NCBI RefSeq assembly: GCF_000720475.1 | Contig: NZ_JOAP01000027.1 | Span: 1-64,000, forward strand | Direction of reading: 5' to 3' | Origin: Streptomyces aureocirculatus | Lineage (GTDB): Bacteria > Actinomycetota > Actinomycetes > Streptomycetales > Streptomycetaceae | Length of the DNA stretch: 64,000 nucleotides | In this document: positions 29,192 through 37,266 of the stretch, in pieces | Position numbering within the stretch: position 1 is the first letter of the stretch | Layout: the number at the start of each line of letters is the position of its first letter | Translations under genes and position numbers: made by a program | Notes under the pieces: generated by a model | Databases searched by the model: none | What the model saw: only the letters and a program-made list of their open reading frames with translations | What the model was told of the DNA's origin: nothing

Positions 29192-30430
29192 TTAGCTGGC
29201 CGCGGCGTGCACCTCCGGTCCGGCGGCCGTGCCGTGGGCCGGATCCGCGCCGAGCACGCGCACGGCGTGGGCCGCGGACGCCAGGGTGATGTGGCGGTGC
29301 CAGCCGCCGTAGGAGCGGCCGGTGAAGTCGCGGATGCCGAGGCGGTCTGCGGTCTCGTGGAAGTCGTGCTCCACGCGCCGCGTGAGCTTGGTCAGCCGGA
29401 CCAGGGAGTGCGCCCGCGCCTCAGTCGCGTCGGTCAGCCACAGTTCCATGGGCCACTGCCCGCGCCCCTCCCCCACGCCGAGCAGCGTCAGTTCGCCGGG
29501 CCCGGTGAGCCGCCGTACGGCCTGCGTGGGCCGCACCCGGACCAGGGCCGCCAGGTTCAGTCCCCGCGCGCCGTCGAGGCCGGACGCGGGCAGCGGAACG
29601 GGCCGCACCTGGCCGCGCGCGGACGTCATGATCTGAGCCGCCGACCGGGTCTCGGGCCGTCGGCCGCGCAGCACCGGGTCCGTCGCCTCCAGTTGCAGGG
29701 AGCCGCCGATCCTGGCCAGGAACGGCACGCCGCAGGCCCGGAAGCGTGCGACGGCGGACGCCAGGTCGATGTGTCTGGCGTCCAGGACCACGGGGCGCCG
29801 CCGCAGCCCCCAACCGCGCACCGTCTCCACCGCCGCCTCGACCGCCGAGCCGCCGAGCGCCGGCTCCTCCACGTCGTCGGGGATGCAGGCCTGGCGGCGC
29901 CGGGTGCGGTCGTTGAGCCAGGCGGCCGACAGGTGCAGGCGCCAGTTGACGGGGGCGCTCATCTCCTCGGTGGCGAACCAGACCCCGGTCGCCTGCTGGG
30001 CGTTGACGAGCTGGCCCCGCTCGGACACATAGCTGCGGTCCACGCCGACGGAGTTCTCACCGGCCTTCGGGATGACCATCGGCCGCACCACGTACGCCAG
30101 TGGAGGTGCCTGTTCGGCGAGGTGGCGGGCGAGCGCCCCGCGCACCGTCATCCAGTCCCAGCCGGAGTTGCACACGAAGTGGTGCAGGCTCTGCTCGGTG
30201 GCCGAACCCCCGAGCATGGCCGCCATGTTACGGATCGACCTGCGCCCTTGCGCCCCGAGCAGTCCGCGCAGGTAGTCGACGCCCTTGCGGCGCTGATCGC
30301 TGCGGCGTAACGAGGTGAAGAGCACCGCGCTCATCTCGTCGAACACGCGCTCGTCCCAGGCGGCGGGTGCGGGCACCCGGCTCCCGAACTGGACGGCACC
30401 GTGGACAGGCCTATGACCGACAGCACTCAT
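29192..30430 (-). CDS. IS701-family transposase-like protein, catalytic site degraded
   Basis: 412 residues with the overall plan of IS701 DDE transposases: N-terminal helical domain, SVGVDRSYVSERGQLVNAQQ near 127, AAWLNDRTRRRQACIP near 168, VVLDARHIDLASAVARFRA near 210 (second Asp) and DFHETADRLGIRDFTGRSYGGWHRH near 370 (Glu). The first catalytic Asp, normally in a VIDDTGF-like segment, is replaced by MVIPKAGENS, so transposition is unlikely. No terminal inverted repeats or target duplication are visible, and the frame is fully open. I choose the ATG with GGGGGA upstream. Either a decaying element or a domesticated DNA-binding protein. Confidence 0.75.
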   Translation of the reverse strand: MSAVGHRPVHGAVQFGSRVPAPAAWDERVFDEMSAVLFTSLRRSDQRRKGVDYLRGLLGAQGRRSIRNMAAMLGGSATEQSLHHFVCNSGWDWMTVRGALARHLAEQAPPLAYVVRPMVIPKAGENSVGVDRSYVSERGQLVNAQQATGVWFATEEMSAPVNWRLHLSAAWLNDRTRRRQACIPDDVEEPALGGSAVEAAVETVRGWGLRRRPVVLDARHIDLASAVARFRACGVPFLARIGGSLQLEATDPVLRGRRPETRSAAQIMTSARGQVRPVPLPASGLDGARGLNLAALVRVRPTQAVRRLTGPGELTLLGVGEGRGQWPMELWLTDATEARAHSLVRLTKLTRRVEHDFHETADRLGIRDFTGRSYGGWHRHITLASAAHAVRVLGADPAHGTAAGPEVHAAAS

Positions 30431-30450
30431 GGGTCCCCCGTTGACCGTTG

Positions 30451-30532
30451 AAAGAGGAGAGATGGAGGGATGGAGGGATGGAGAGGGGTGAGGAGAGAAG
30501 GAGAGGAGAGAAGGAGAGAGGGGAGGGGGGAG
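30451..30532. repeat. Polypurine tract upstream of the transposase-like gene
   Basis: About 82 bases consisting almost only of G and A (GGAGGGAT, GGAGAGAA and similar short repeats), immediately upstream of the transposase-like start. Such mirror-like polypurine runs can form triplex or G-rich structures. It may also provide spurious ribosome-binding sites. Confidence 0.8.
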
Positions 30533-30888
30533 CGGCGGGCCGATCGATGCGGCGGCTCCCGAACTCCGGTGTCCACACTGCCTTTTCGGCACCCGGGCGC
30601 CAAGGTAGGCAGGACACCCTCCCGGCTCCCGGAAGCGAGGGGGACCCCCCGCCTCCACTTCCGGGCAGGTGCTGACCGAAGCCCTCCGGATCCGCGGGCC
30701 CGGCTTTTCGGCGGGGGGTGGTGCCCGGGCAACACCGGTGGCAAAGATTCCGTCAATTCCATGGGTGCCGCACGACCATGCCACCCGCCCGCCACGGCCC
30801 GGCGGAGCGCATGACACCTGCCCGCACAAGTCGGCGCGCCACGGGTACCGCGTGCGGCACCCGGGCGAAAACGGTCACGCCCGGGGGG

Positions 30889-31385
30889 CAACCGGGCAGT
30901 GCGGTGTGCTCCGGGGGGGGGCAACCGGGCAGTGCGGTGTGCTCCGGGGGGGCAACCGGGCAGTGCGGTGTGCTCCGGGGGACGCCCGGGCAGTGCGGTG
31001 GGCCCGGGGGGCGCCCAGGCAGTGCGGTGCGACCCGGGGGGGGGCGCCCCGGCAGTGACGGGTGCGCGCGGTTGGCAACCGGGCAGTGACGGAAGCACCC
31101 GGTTGCCGACCGGGCAGTGACGGAAGCACCCGGTTGCCAACCGGGCAGCTACGGGTGCGCCCGAGGGGCGACCCGGCAGGGACGGGCGCACTCCAGTGGC
31201 AACCCGGCAGGGACGGAAACACCCGAGTGGCAATCGGGCAGGGACAGGCGCACCCAGGTGCCAACCGGGCAGTTATGGGCGCGCCCGGGCAGCACCCCGG
31301 CAGCGATGGGCACACCCGAGTGACAACCCGGCAGTGGCGGAAGCCCCCGGTCGCCAACCCGGCAGCGGCAGCCGCGCCGGGCAGC
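30889..31385. repeat. Array of sixteen 31-bp hairpin-forming tandem repeats
   Basis: Units begin at 30889, 30922, 30953, 30983, 31012, 31045 and then every 31 bp exactly from 31045 to 31355. The core CAACCGGGCAG-N4-GG ends in CCCGGTTG in the best copies, so a unit can fold with an 8-bp stem. Additional related units occur at 31528, 31560, 31591 and 31623. There are no unique spacers between units, so it is not a CRISPR array. The unit is not a multiple of three, which argues against a protein repeat. Periodicity is close to three DNA turns. Confidence 0.85.
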
Positions 31386-31477
31386 AATACGGTCACACCC
31401 GGATAGCCGCAGGCAGCCACGGGCCACAGCAAGCAGCAGCAGACGCCCCCGGAGCGCAACGGGCAACAACGGGCAGC
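31324..31477 (+). repeat. 154-bp direct repeat, copy 1
   Basis: Begins in the last units of the 31-bp array and continues through non-repetitive sequence (AGCAATACGG, GGATAGCCGCAGGCAGCC, CACAGCAAGCAGCAGCA). A second copy, nearly identical and offset by 267 bp, lies at 31591-31744. No coding potential recognised. Confidence 0.85.
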
Positions 31478-31590
31478 GCGGTAGGCACCACCCAGGCATG
31501 CCCAGGTGGTGCCGGGTGCACCCGGGTAACAACCGGGAGTAATGAGCGCGCCCGGATGGCAACCCGGGCAGCGACGGAGGCGCCCGGGCA

Positions 31591-31744
31591 CAAACCCGGC
31601 AGTGGCGGAAGCCCCCGGTCGCCAACCCGGCAGTAGCGGCCGCGCCGGGCAGCAATACGGGCACACCCGGATAGCCGCAGGCAGCCACGGGCCACAGCAA
31701 GCAGCAGCACACGCCCCGAAGCGCAACGGGCGACAACGGGCAGC
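31591..31744 (+). repeat. 154-bp direct repeat, copy 2
   Basis: Partner of 31324-31477 with a few substitutions and two compensating single-base indels. The segmental duplication includes the edge of the 31-bp array, showing that this locus has grown by duplication of blocks and not only by single units. Confidence 0.85.
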
Positions 31745-31846
31745 ACCAGGCGCAGCCCCGGCACGCGGGCAGGTAGTACCAGGTGCAGCCCCGGCACGCC
31801 CGGCTGGTACCAGGCACAGCCCCGGCAAACCCGGCTGGCGCCAGGC

Positions 31847-31998
31847 GCAGCCCGGGAAACGAGAACGCCCGGCTGGTACCTGGCGCAGCCCGGGAAACGA
31901 GAACGCCCGGCTGGTACCTGGCGCAGCCCGGGAAACGAGAACGCCCGGCTGGCGCCAGGCGCAGCCCGGGGAACGAGGACGCCCGGCTGTCCGGGCCC
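31847..31998. repeat. Four 38-bp tandem repeats
   Basis: Units start at 31847, 31885, 31923 and 31961 and contain GCAGCCCGGGAAACGAGAAC followed by GCCCGGCTGGTACCTGGC, including a GGTACC palindrome. More degenerate relatives extend upstream to about 31750. The last unit merges into the terminator hairpin of the next operon. From 30431 to 32051 nothing looks like a real gene. Confidence 0.85.
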
Positions 31999-32024
31999 CC
32001 TTGGGCCGGACAGCCGGGCGTCCT
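31976..32024 (-). terminator. 19-bp-stem terminator of the KASIII-NAT-oxidoreductase operon
   Basis: AGGACGCCCGGCTGTCCGG pairs perfectly with its complement around an 11-nt loop, 28 nt beyond the stop codon of the oxidoreductase (which reads leftward). Its left arm is part of the last 38-bp repeat, so the repeats may derive from this terminator arm. Confidence 0.9.
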
Positions 32025-32051
32025 GAAGGACCGGCTCTGCCGGGTCGGCGC

Positions 32052-33080
32052 TCAGCGTCCGAGCGTCACCACCCTGGCGTGCGCGCTCGACTCCAGGAGC
32101 GCGTCCATCACCGCCGCCTGCTCCACCGCGTCGGCGCGGCCGAAGGGCGCCTCGGTGCCGTCCAGCACCGCCCGCGAGACGTCGTCGAACTGCATGCGCG
32201 AGACGGCGTAGACGTCGCCGCACCCGTACGCGCCCTCGGGATCGACGGGAAGGTACTCGCTCACCGGGTCGGCGTGCGGCGGCGGCCCCTGACGCTGGAG
32301 TTCGAGCCGGGTGGCGTCGCGGCTGAACCACGGGTCGTCGAGCACGAGTCGCCCGGTGGTGCCGACGACGTGCAGCGCGTCGCCGCGGCACACCTCCTGG
32401 CCCACCTCGAACTGGGCGAGCACATCGCCCGGCAGCCGCAGTTGGGCCGAGAAGTTCAGATCGGCCCCGCCGTCGCGGCGCACCTCCTCCGCGTACACGC
32501 GCTCGGGGCACCCCCCGAAGAAGCGGACGGCGGACAGGGTGAAGGCGCCCAGGTCGAGCAGGCCGCCACCGCCGAGGTCCCGGTGGCGGCGGAAGTAGTC
32601 GGGCGGCAGATTGGCCGTGCAGGCGGCGTAGATGTACCGGAGTTCACCGATCCGGCCCTCGTCCACGAGCCGCTTCGCCAGCAGGGTCCGCGGATGGTGC
32701 CGGAAGAAGATGCCCTCCATGCACAGGCGTCCGGCCTCCTCGGCGGCGCGGAAGACGTCTTCGGCGTCCTTGGCGCTCAGCGCCAGCGGCTTCTCGACCA
32801 CCACGTGCTTGCCGGCCCGCAGGGCACGGATCGCCGCAGGGGCGTGCCCTACGGGGTCGAGGGCGACAAAGACGGCCTCCACCTCGTCGTCGGCGAGGAG
32901 TTCCTCGTACGTGCCGTACGCCCGCGCCAGGCCGTGCCGGTCGGCGTAGGCGCGAGCCGCGGCGGCGTCGTCGTGCGCCACCGCGACGAACTCCGTCGTC
33001 CGGGACCCCGCGTTCGCACGCATCGCGACGTCGGCGTAGGCCCCCGTGACGAGGAGCCCCCACCGCACCTTTCTGCTCAT
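32052..33080 (-). CDS. Gfo/Idh/MocA-family oxidoreductase
   Basis: 342-residue NAD(P)-dependent sugar or cyclitol dehydrogenase. It has the N-terminal Rossmann fold with an altered dinucleotide loop (GLLVTGAYADVAM instead of GxGxxG), the family signature KHVVVEKPLAL near 90, a substrate-side segment GGGLLDLGAFTLSAVRFF near 170 and a C-terminal beta sheet. In sugar clusters such enzymes reduce 3-keto groups, so it may act on the dTDP-sugar made by the 38-44 kb genes. ATG with GGGAGA upstream. It ends a three-gene minus operon, 49 nt after the NAT gene, followed by a strong terminator. Confidence 0.85.
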   Translation of the reverse strand: MSRKVRWGLLVTGAYADVAMRANAGSRTTEFVAVAHDDAAAARAYADRHGLARAYGTYEELLADDEVEAVFVALDPVGHAPAAIRALRAGKHVVVEKPLALSAKDAEDVFRAAEEAGRLCMEGIFFRHHPRTLLAKRLVDEGRIGELRYIYAACTANLPPDYFRRHRDLGGGGLLDLGAFTLSAVRFFGGCPERVYAEEVRRDGGADLNFSAQLRLPGDVLAQFEVGQEVCRGDALHVVGTTGRLVLDDPWFSRDATRLELQRQGPPPHADPVSEYLPVDPEGAYGCGDVYAVSRMQFDDVSRAVLDGTEAPFGRADAVEQAAVMDALLESSAHARVVTLGR

Positions 33081-33129
33081 GACGTATCTCCCTTCGGCCG
33101 CTGTGGGGTCCGCGGACGCCCCGGCGGCC

Positions 33130-33933
33130 TCAAATGCCCTGGACGGAATCCGGCAGGTCGGGGACGGAGGTCAGACTGATCCCGAACCACTTCTCGAACT
33201 CGGCCTTGAACTCGTCGTCGTCCGTGAGGACCCGCGACTCCTTGCCGCCCCCGCCGTGGTGGGTGAGCACCCGGTTGAACAGCGAGACGCGGCCCGACTC
33301 CGTGATGATGGACGCCCACAACTGGCCCGCGCTGTGCACGTCGGGCGACGTGGCGAAGTACCACATGATGGGCTCGAAGTCGTCGAGGTCGCGCGGGTGC
33401 GGCTCCACGCGCCAGCGCAGCACCCCGTCGTGGAACATCTCCACATCACCCTCCGGGGTGTGGACGAGCCGGTACTCGCCGTGCTCGTCCTTCTGCACCC
33501 CGCGGTCGGTGAGCCGCAGCGGCCTGCGGCTCGCCCAGCGGAAGCCGACGTCCACCAGGTACGACTGCTCCAGTTCGACCCGCAGCAGCACATGGCCGTT
33601 GTGGACGCCCCGGAACGGCGCGTGGCCGTTGTGCAGGACGCGCCCGCCGAGGGCGGTGACCCGGAACCCGAGGGACTTCAGGAGCAGCGCGAAGCCGGCG
33701 TTCAACTCGCCGCAGCCGCCGCCCCGGTGACGCCGCACGATCTTGTCGTAGACGAACGCGTCCGTCATGTTGGGTATCTCGCGCTCCGCGAAGGACAGCG
33801 TCTCGAAGGGAACCGCCATGAGATGGCGTTCCTGCAAGTGGCAGAGAGCCTCGAAGTCCGGTTTCTGCGGCCTCTCGGCCCCGATCCGGTCGAGATAGGC
33901 GTCGATGTCGATGTCACTGTCGGTGTACGTCAT
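33130..33933 (-). CDS. Arylamine N-acetyltransferase family protein (NAT 1)
   Basis: 267-residue enzyme of the NAT/amide-synthase fold, which moves an acyl group from a thioester to an aryl amine or releases polyketides as amides. The cysteine-protease-like triad is intact: Cys74 in GGGCGELN, His114 in NGHVLLRV, Asp128 in VDVGF. It lies between a KASIII-like gene (51 nt) and an oxidoreductase (49 nt) in one operon. With a 3-hydroxyanthranilate pathway in the same window the natural acceptor may be that arylamine (inference). A second, distant NAT is at 54012. Confidence 0.88.
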   Translation of the reverse strand: MTYTDSDIDIDAYLDRIGAERPQKPDFEALCHLQERHLMAVPFETLSFAEREIPNMTDAFVYDKIVRRHRGGGCGELNAGFALLLKSLGFRVTALGGRVLHNGHAPFRGVHNGHVLLRVELEQSYLVDVGFRWASRRPLRLTDRGVQKDEHGEYRLVHTPEGDVEMFHDGVLRWRVEPHPRDLDDFEPIMWYFATSPDVHSAGQLWASIITESGRVSLFNRVLTHHGGGGKESRVLTDDDEFKAEFEKWFGISLTSVPDLPDSVQGI

Positions 33934-33984
33934 CCTCGTCTTTCCTCCGTGATGGCGATGCGGTGGCTATGGGCGGGGCGGCGG

Positions 33985-34995
33985 TCACCAGCGCAGCAGG
34001 GTGAAGGCGTACGTCATGCCGCCCCCGTAGGCCACCATCAGCACGAGGTCGCCCGGCTTGAGGGCGCCCTCGCGCTCCGCCTGGTGCAGGGTGACCGGGA
34101 CGGATGCCGAGCCCGTGTTGCCGTAGACGGGGGCGGTCGCGTGCAGATGCGCGTTGTCGAGTCCGAGCATGCCGCCGAGGTGGGCGACGAGCTTCGCGTT
34201 GCCCTGGTGCAGCACGGCGTGTGCCACGTCGGACTTGTCGACGTCGTTCTCCTTGAGGAACTCGTCGAGCATGCCGGGCACCCACTCGATGAGCGCCCGC
34301 GAGATGGCGCGCCCGTCCATGTGGACGTGGTGCGCCATCGTCTCGACCGTCTCGTGGGTCGCCGGGGAGCGGCTGCCACCCGCGGGGATCGTCGCAAGGT
34401 CGGCCCGGGACCCGTCGCTGAGGAGCTTCGTGGCGAGGATCTCGTGCCCGTGCGCGGCCGGGCCGAGCACCGCCGCGCCCGCTCCGTCGCCCCACAGGAC
34501 GACGGTGCGCCGGTCGGCGGGGTCGAGGAAGCGCGTATAGACGTCGGCGCCGATCACCAGGGCGTGCTCATCGGTGCCGCGCAGGAACTTCTCGGCCGTG
34601 GCGATGCCGGTGAGGAATCCGCTGCACGCGGCGCTCACGTCGAAGGCCGCGGTGTCGACCGAGCACTTGAGTTCGTCCGCGACCCGGCAGGCAACGGCGG
34701 ACACGAGTTCGTCCGGGGTCGTGGTGCCGACGACGACCAGGGAGAGGTCGGCGGCCCGCAGGCCCGAACGCCCCAGGGCCTGTCGCGCGGCGATGGCGGC
34801 GAGATCCGATGTGGCCTGGTCGGGGGCGGCGCGGCGGCGGGTGTGGATTCCGGTCGCGCGGACGATCCACTCCTCCGTGACCCCCGCGGGGCCCGCGACT
34901 TCTTTGTTGGTGATGACGTGGGTCGGAACGTAGGAGCCGATGCCGAGGATGCCGACGGCCGGGCCTGCCTGGCGAGTTCCGTGGTTGGTGGTCAA
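33985..34995 (-). CDS. Beta-ketoacyl-ACP synthase III-like enzyme 1
   Basis: 336-residue thiolase-fold protein. The FabH triad is present: Cys124 (DVSAACSGFLTG), His263 (VLHQGNAKLV) and Asn293 (VYGNTGSASVP). The His context differs from the canonical PHQAN of primary-metabolism FabH, as in KASIII relatives used as acyltransferases or starter-unit enzymes. I start it at a TTG because GGAGG lies 10 nt upstream, while upstream in-frame ATGs have no site and lengthen the protein abnormally. First gene of the minus operon that continues with NAT 1 and the Gfo/Idh enzyme. No dedicated carrier protein is nearby. Confidence 0.85.
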   Translation of the reverse strand: MTTNHGTRQAGPAVGILGIGSYVPTHVITNKEVAGPAGVTEEWIVRATGIHTRRRAAPDQATSDLAAIAARQALGRSGLRAADLSLVVVGTTTPDELVSAVACRVADELKCSVDTAAFDVSAACSGFLTGIATAEKFLRGTDEHALVIGADVYTRFLDPADRRTVVLWGDGAGAAVLGPAAHGHEILATKLLSDGSRADLATIPAGGSRSPATHETVETMAHHVHMDGRAISRALIEWVPGMLDEFLKENDVDKSDVAHAVLHQGNAKLVAHLGGMLGLDNAHLHATAPVYGNTGSASVPVTLHQAEREGALKPGDLVLMVAYGGGMTYAFTLLRW

Positions 34996-35263
34996 CAGTC
35001 GCGTTCCTCCTCTGCGCGGACTCGCCCGTGGATCGTGGCGAGCCGGAAGCGGCACGTGCGGGTCCACAGCGACTGTGCAGGGCCCCCGATCCGAGGCCAT
35101 AGGGGCCGTGTCCGACTCTGTCAGGTGCCCGGGCAAGTCTTCGGAAGGAAGGTGCTTTTCTGATGAGATACTTGTTCACTAAGATATATCGACCTACGAT
35201 GCGATCCACCCAGGCGTGCGCGTCCCCTGACGCCGTAGCCTCCGAAACCCCCTAGGGAGCCCC
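34996..35263. promoter_or_regulatory. Divergent promoter region, KASIII operon / hemerythrin gene
   Basis: A 268-bp gap between two outward-facing genes. A 30-bp AT-rich core lies at about 35163-35193 (GATACTTGTTCACTAAGATA, then GATATATC), conspicuous against about 72% GC surroundings, and it probably holds promoter elements for one or both sides. Each gene has its own good ribosome-binding site. No operator is convincing. Confidence 0.5.
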
Positions 35264-35956
35264 ATGAGCAGCACCGACAGCGCATTGAGCGGCACTGGCC
35301 CGCGCTTACGCGACCAGCCTCCGGGCCGGGTCGACTTCACGATGATGTTCCTGACCCACGACGCGTTCCTGCGCGACCTGCGCCGTCTGGAGACCGCGGT
35401 GGCGGCGGGCAGGGGCGACGAGGAGGCCGTCCGCAACGGCTGGCGGACCATCAAGCAAGAGCTGCACATCCACCACGTCGGGGAGGACGAGGCGATCTGG
35501 CCCCCGCTGCGGGAGAAACTCGCCGCCTCGGCGGACATCGCCGTCAGGGCCGACATCGCCGTACTCGACCTGATGGAGGAGGAGCACGGCCGGATCGACC
35601 CGCTCCAGACCCGCGTGGACGCCGCGTTCGCGTCCGGCGGCCAGGAACTGGAGGTCGCGGTCAAGGAGTTCGCCACGGCCATGGCCTCCCACATGGAGCA
35701 CGAGGAGGACCAGGCGCTGCCCCTCGTCGAGCAGCACCTCGGCCCCGAGGGATGGGCCGAGTACCACCAGTTCATGATCGGCACCAATGGTCCCGACCGG
35801 GTGGGCTCCTATCTGGCCTGGCTGCTCGACGACGTCCCCGAGACCACCCTGGACAAGGTCCTCGGCATGCTCCCTGCGCCGGTGCGGACCGCCTACCGGC
35901 AGAAGTTCGAACCGGAGTACCGGGCGGTTCCGCGCTGGACCACGCCCGCCGCGTGA
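35264..35956 (+). CDS. Hemerythrin-like (HHE cation-binding) protein
   Basis: 230-residue four-helix bundle expected to bind a di-iron centre. Metal-ligand pattern: THDAFLRDL near 30, ELHIHHVGEDEAIWP near 70, MEEEHGRID near 107 and SHMEHEEDQALP near 145, all present. AGGGAG precedes the ATG. Family members sense or store oxygen or nitric oxide, or protect against oxidative stress. The gene is divergent from the KASIII operon and 55 nt before a degenerate flavin enzyme. An NO/O2-handling role would suit a cluster that may generate nitrite (inference only). Confidence 0.88.
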   Translation: MSSTDSALSGTGPRLRDQPPGRVDFTMMFLTHDAFLRDLRRLETAVAAGRGDEEAVRNGWRTIKQELHIHHVGEDEAIWPPLREKLAASADIAVRADIAVLDLMEEEHGRIDPLQTRVDAAFASGGQELEVAVKEFATAMASHMEHEEDQALPLVEQHLGPEGWAEYHQFMIGTNGPDRVGSYLAWLLDDVPETTLDKVLGMLPAPVRTAYRQKFEPEYRAVPRWTTPAA

Positions 35957-36011
35957 GGTGCGGCCGAGCGCGCCGGAGGACCCCGCCGCCGAGTCCGCCC
36001 GAAAGGTGACG

Positions 36012-37058
36012 ATGCCCCTCCTCATGGGCGAGGTCGTGGTGGCGGGGAGCAGCGTCGGCGGCCTCGCCGCGGCGCTCGCCATCGCACGGCAGCGGCACCG
36101 GGTCACGGTGCTCCGGGAACGCTGCTCCTTCGTCCCGCCGGACGCGGGGGTCCACCTGAGACCCGGCGACCTGTGGGCCCTCGGCCAGCTCGGGGTCGGC
36201 CTCCCGGTCCACGGCAGGGCCGTCTCCGTACGGGAGTTGAGACTCCTCGACGGGGTGACGGGCAAGCACCTCGCCTCGGTGACCGCCGGGTCCCGGCACG
36301 GGCGGCCGCACGCCGTCATACCGGACCGTGACCTTCGGGACCTGCTGCGGAAGGCCTGCGGCGACGACCCGTTGATCTGTATCCGCGACGACGTCTCCGT
36401 GGTGCACTACGAACAGTCGGGTGAGCGCCTGACGGTGTTCCTGTCCTCGGGCGAACGGCACACCAGCGACGCCCTGATCGGCGCGGACGGCGTCTGCTCG
36501 CCGGTCAGGCTGCGCCTGACCGGCGGCACGGCACGGCTCTCGCCGCACGCCACGTTCCACACGGCCGTCGCCCTCGACAGCCTGCCGGAACCCCTGCTCG
36601 GGCGCCTCTCGGCCCCCTCCGCGGTGACCCTGTGGGCGGGCCCCGACTGGCAGCTCGTCCACTATCCGGCCGGCGGCGACCGCCTGGGCATCGTCGTCAC
36701 CTGCGCGCACGACGCCCGCTCCCCGGTCCACGGCGCCCGGACACCTGCCGCACGGATACTCGACCGGCTCCCCGGACTCGCCGGGCCCGCGGCCGAGTTG
36801 CTGGCGCACGGCTCCGACTGGCGCATGTGGCTGTGGTGCGACCAGGAGCGGGTGACCCGCTGGCACGAAGGCCGGGTGGCGCTCACCGGCGCCGCCGTCA
36901 GGCCCGCTTTCCAGTACTCCCTGCCCGCCGCCTTCGTGGCCGTCGACGACGCGATCCTGCTGGGGAACGCGATGGACTGCGACGCCGCGGACTTCCCCCA
37001 GGCCTTCCGGTCGTACGCCGACAACCGCGGCCGCGGCGGGCACGCGCCGGGCACCTGA
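36012..37058 (+). CDS. Degenerate paralogue of class A flavin monooxygenase, FAD motifs lost
   Basis: 348 residues that align along their length with the monooxygenase at 17981, sharing for instance LVHYPxxGxR, a SDWRxWxxCD segment and HEGRVAL. The two FAD signatures are broken: the GxGxxG loop reads GSSVGG, and the GDAAHP motif near residue 290 reads GAAVRP. The central GADG motif near 160 is kept. The C terminus is also about 50 residues shorter. The frame is open with a normal start (GAAAGGTGAC upstream), so the gene is probably expressed as a non-oxidative or cofactor-independent protein, or is at an early stage of decay. Confidence 0.75.
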   Translation: MPLLMGEVVVAGSSVGGLAAALAIARQRHRVTVLRERCSFVPPDAGVHLRPGDLWALGQLGVGLPVHGRAVSVRELRLLDGVTGKHLASVTAGSRHGRPHAVIPDRDLRDLLRKACGDDPLICIRDDVSVVHYEQSGERLTVFLSSGERHTSDALIGADGVCSPVRLRLTGGTARLSPHATFHTAVALDSLPEPLLGRLSAPSAVTLWAGPDWQLVHYPAGGDRLGIVVTCAHDARSPVHGARTPAARILDRLPGLAGPAAELLAHGSDWRMWLWCDQERVTRWHEGRVALTGAAVRPAFQYSLPAAFVAVDDAILLGNAMDCDAADFPQAFRSYADNRGRGGHAPGT

Positions 37059-37266
37059 CACAGTCACCGGGGTGTGGGCGACGCGCCGGTGGGCCCTCGG
37101 CTAGCGTCGGGCGGGCGAGCCGAAGGACCTCGGCGCGGCCGCGGCGCGGGCCGGGGGTCCGGGGTGTCCAGGGGTCCGGCTGCGCGCCGCCCCACCCAGA
37201 GGAACCGGCCGCCCAGAGAAACCGGCCCGCCGGAATACCGGCCCGCCCGGGAGTGGGGAGATTGTC

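Noticed and set aside
29192..30430. Active insertion sequence
   Set aside because: First catalytic Asp is missing and no terminal inverted repeats or target-site duplication are visible.
30889..31385. CRISPR array
   Set aside because: Units are contiguous with no unique spacers, unit ends are variable and no cas genes are present; it is a tandem minisatellite.
30875..31828. Long minus-strand open frame across the repeats
   Set aside because: Its Cys/Pro/Leu-rich product simply reflects the 31-bp repeat read through all frames; no ribosome-binding site and no third-position GC pattern.
34996..35263. Gamma-butyrolactone-receptor (ARE) site in the AT-rich divergent region
   Set aside because: The AT-rich core has only partial dyad symmetry and does not match the AnACnnACnnGTnnGT pattern.
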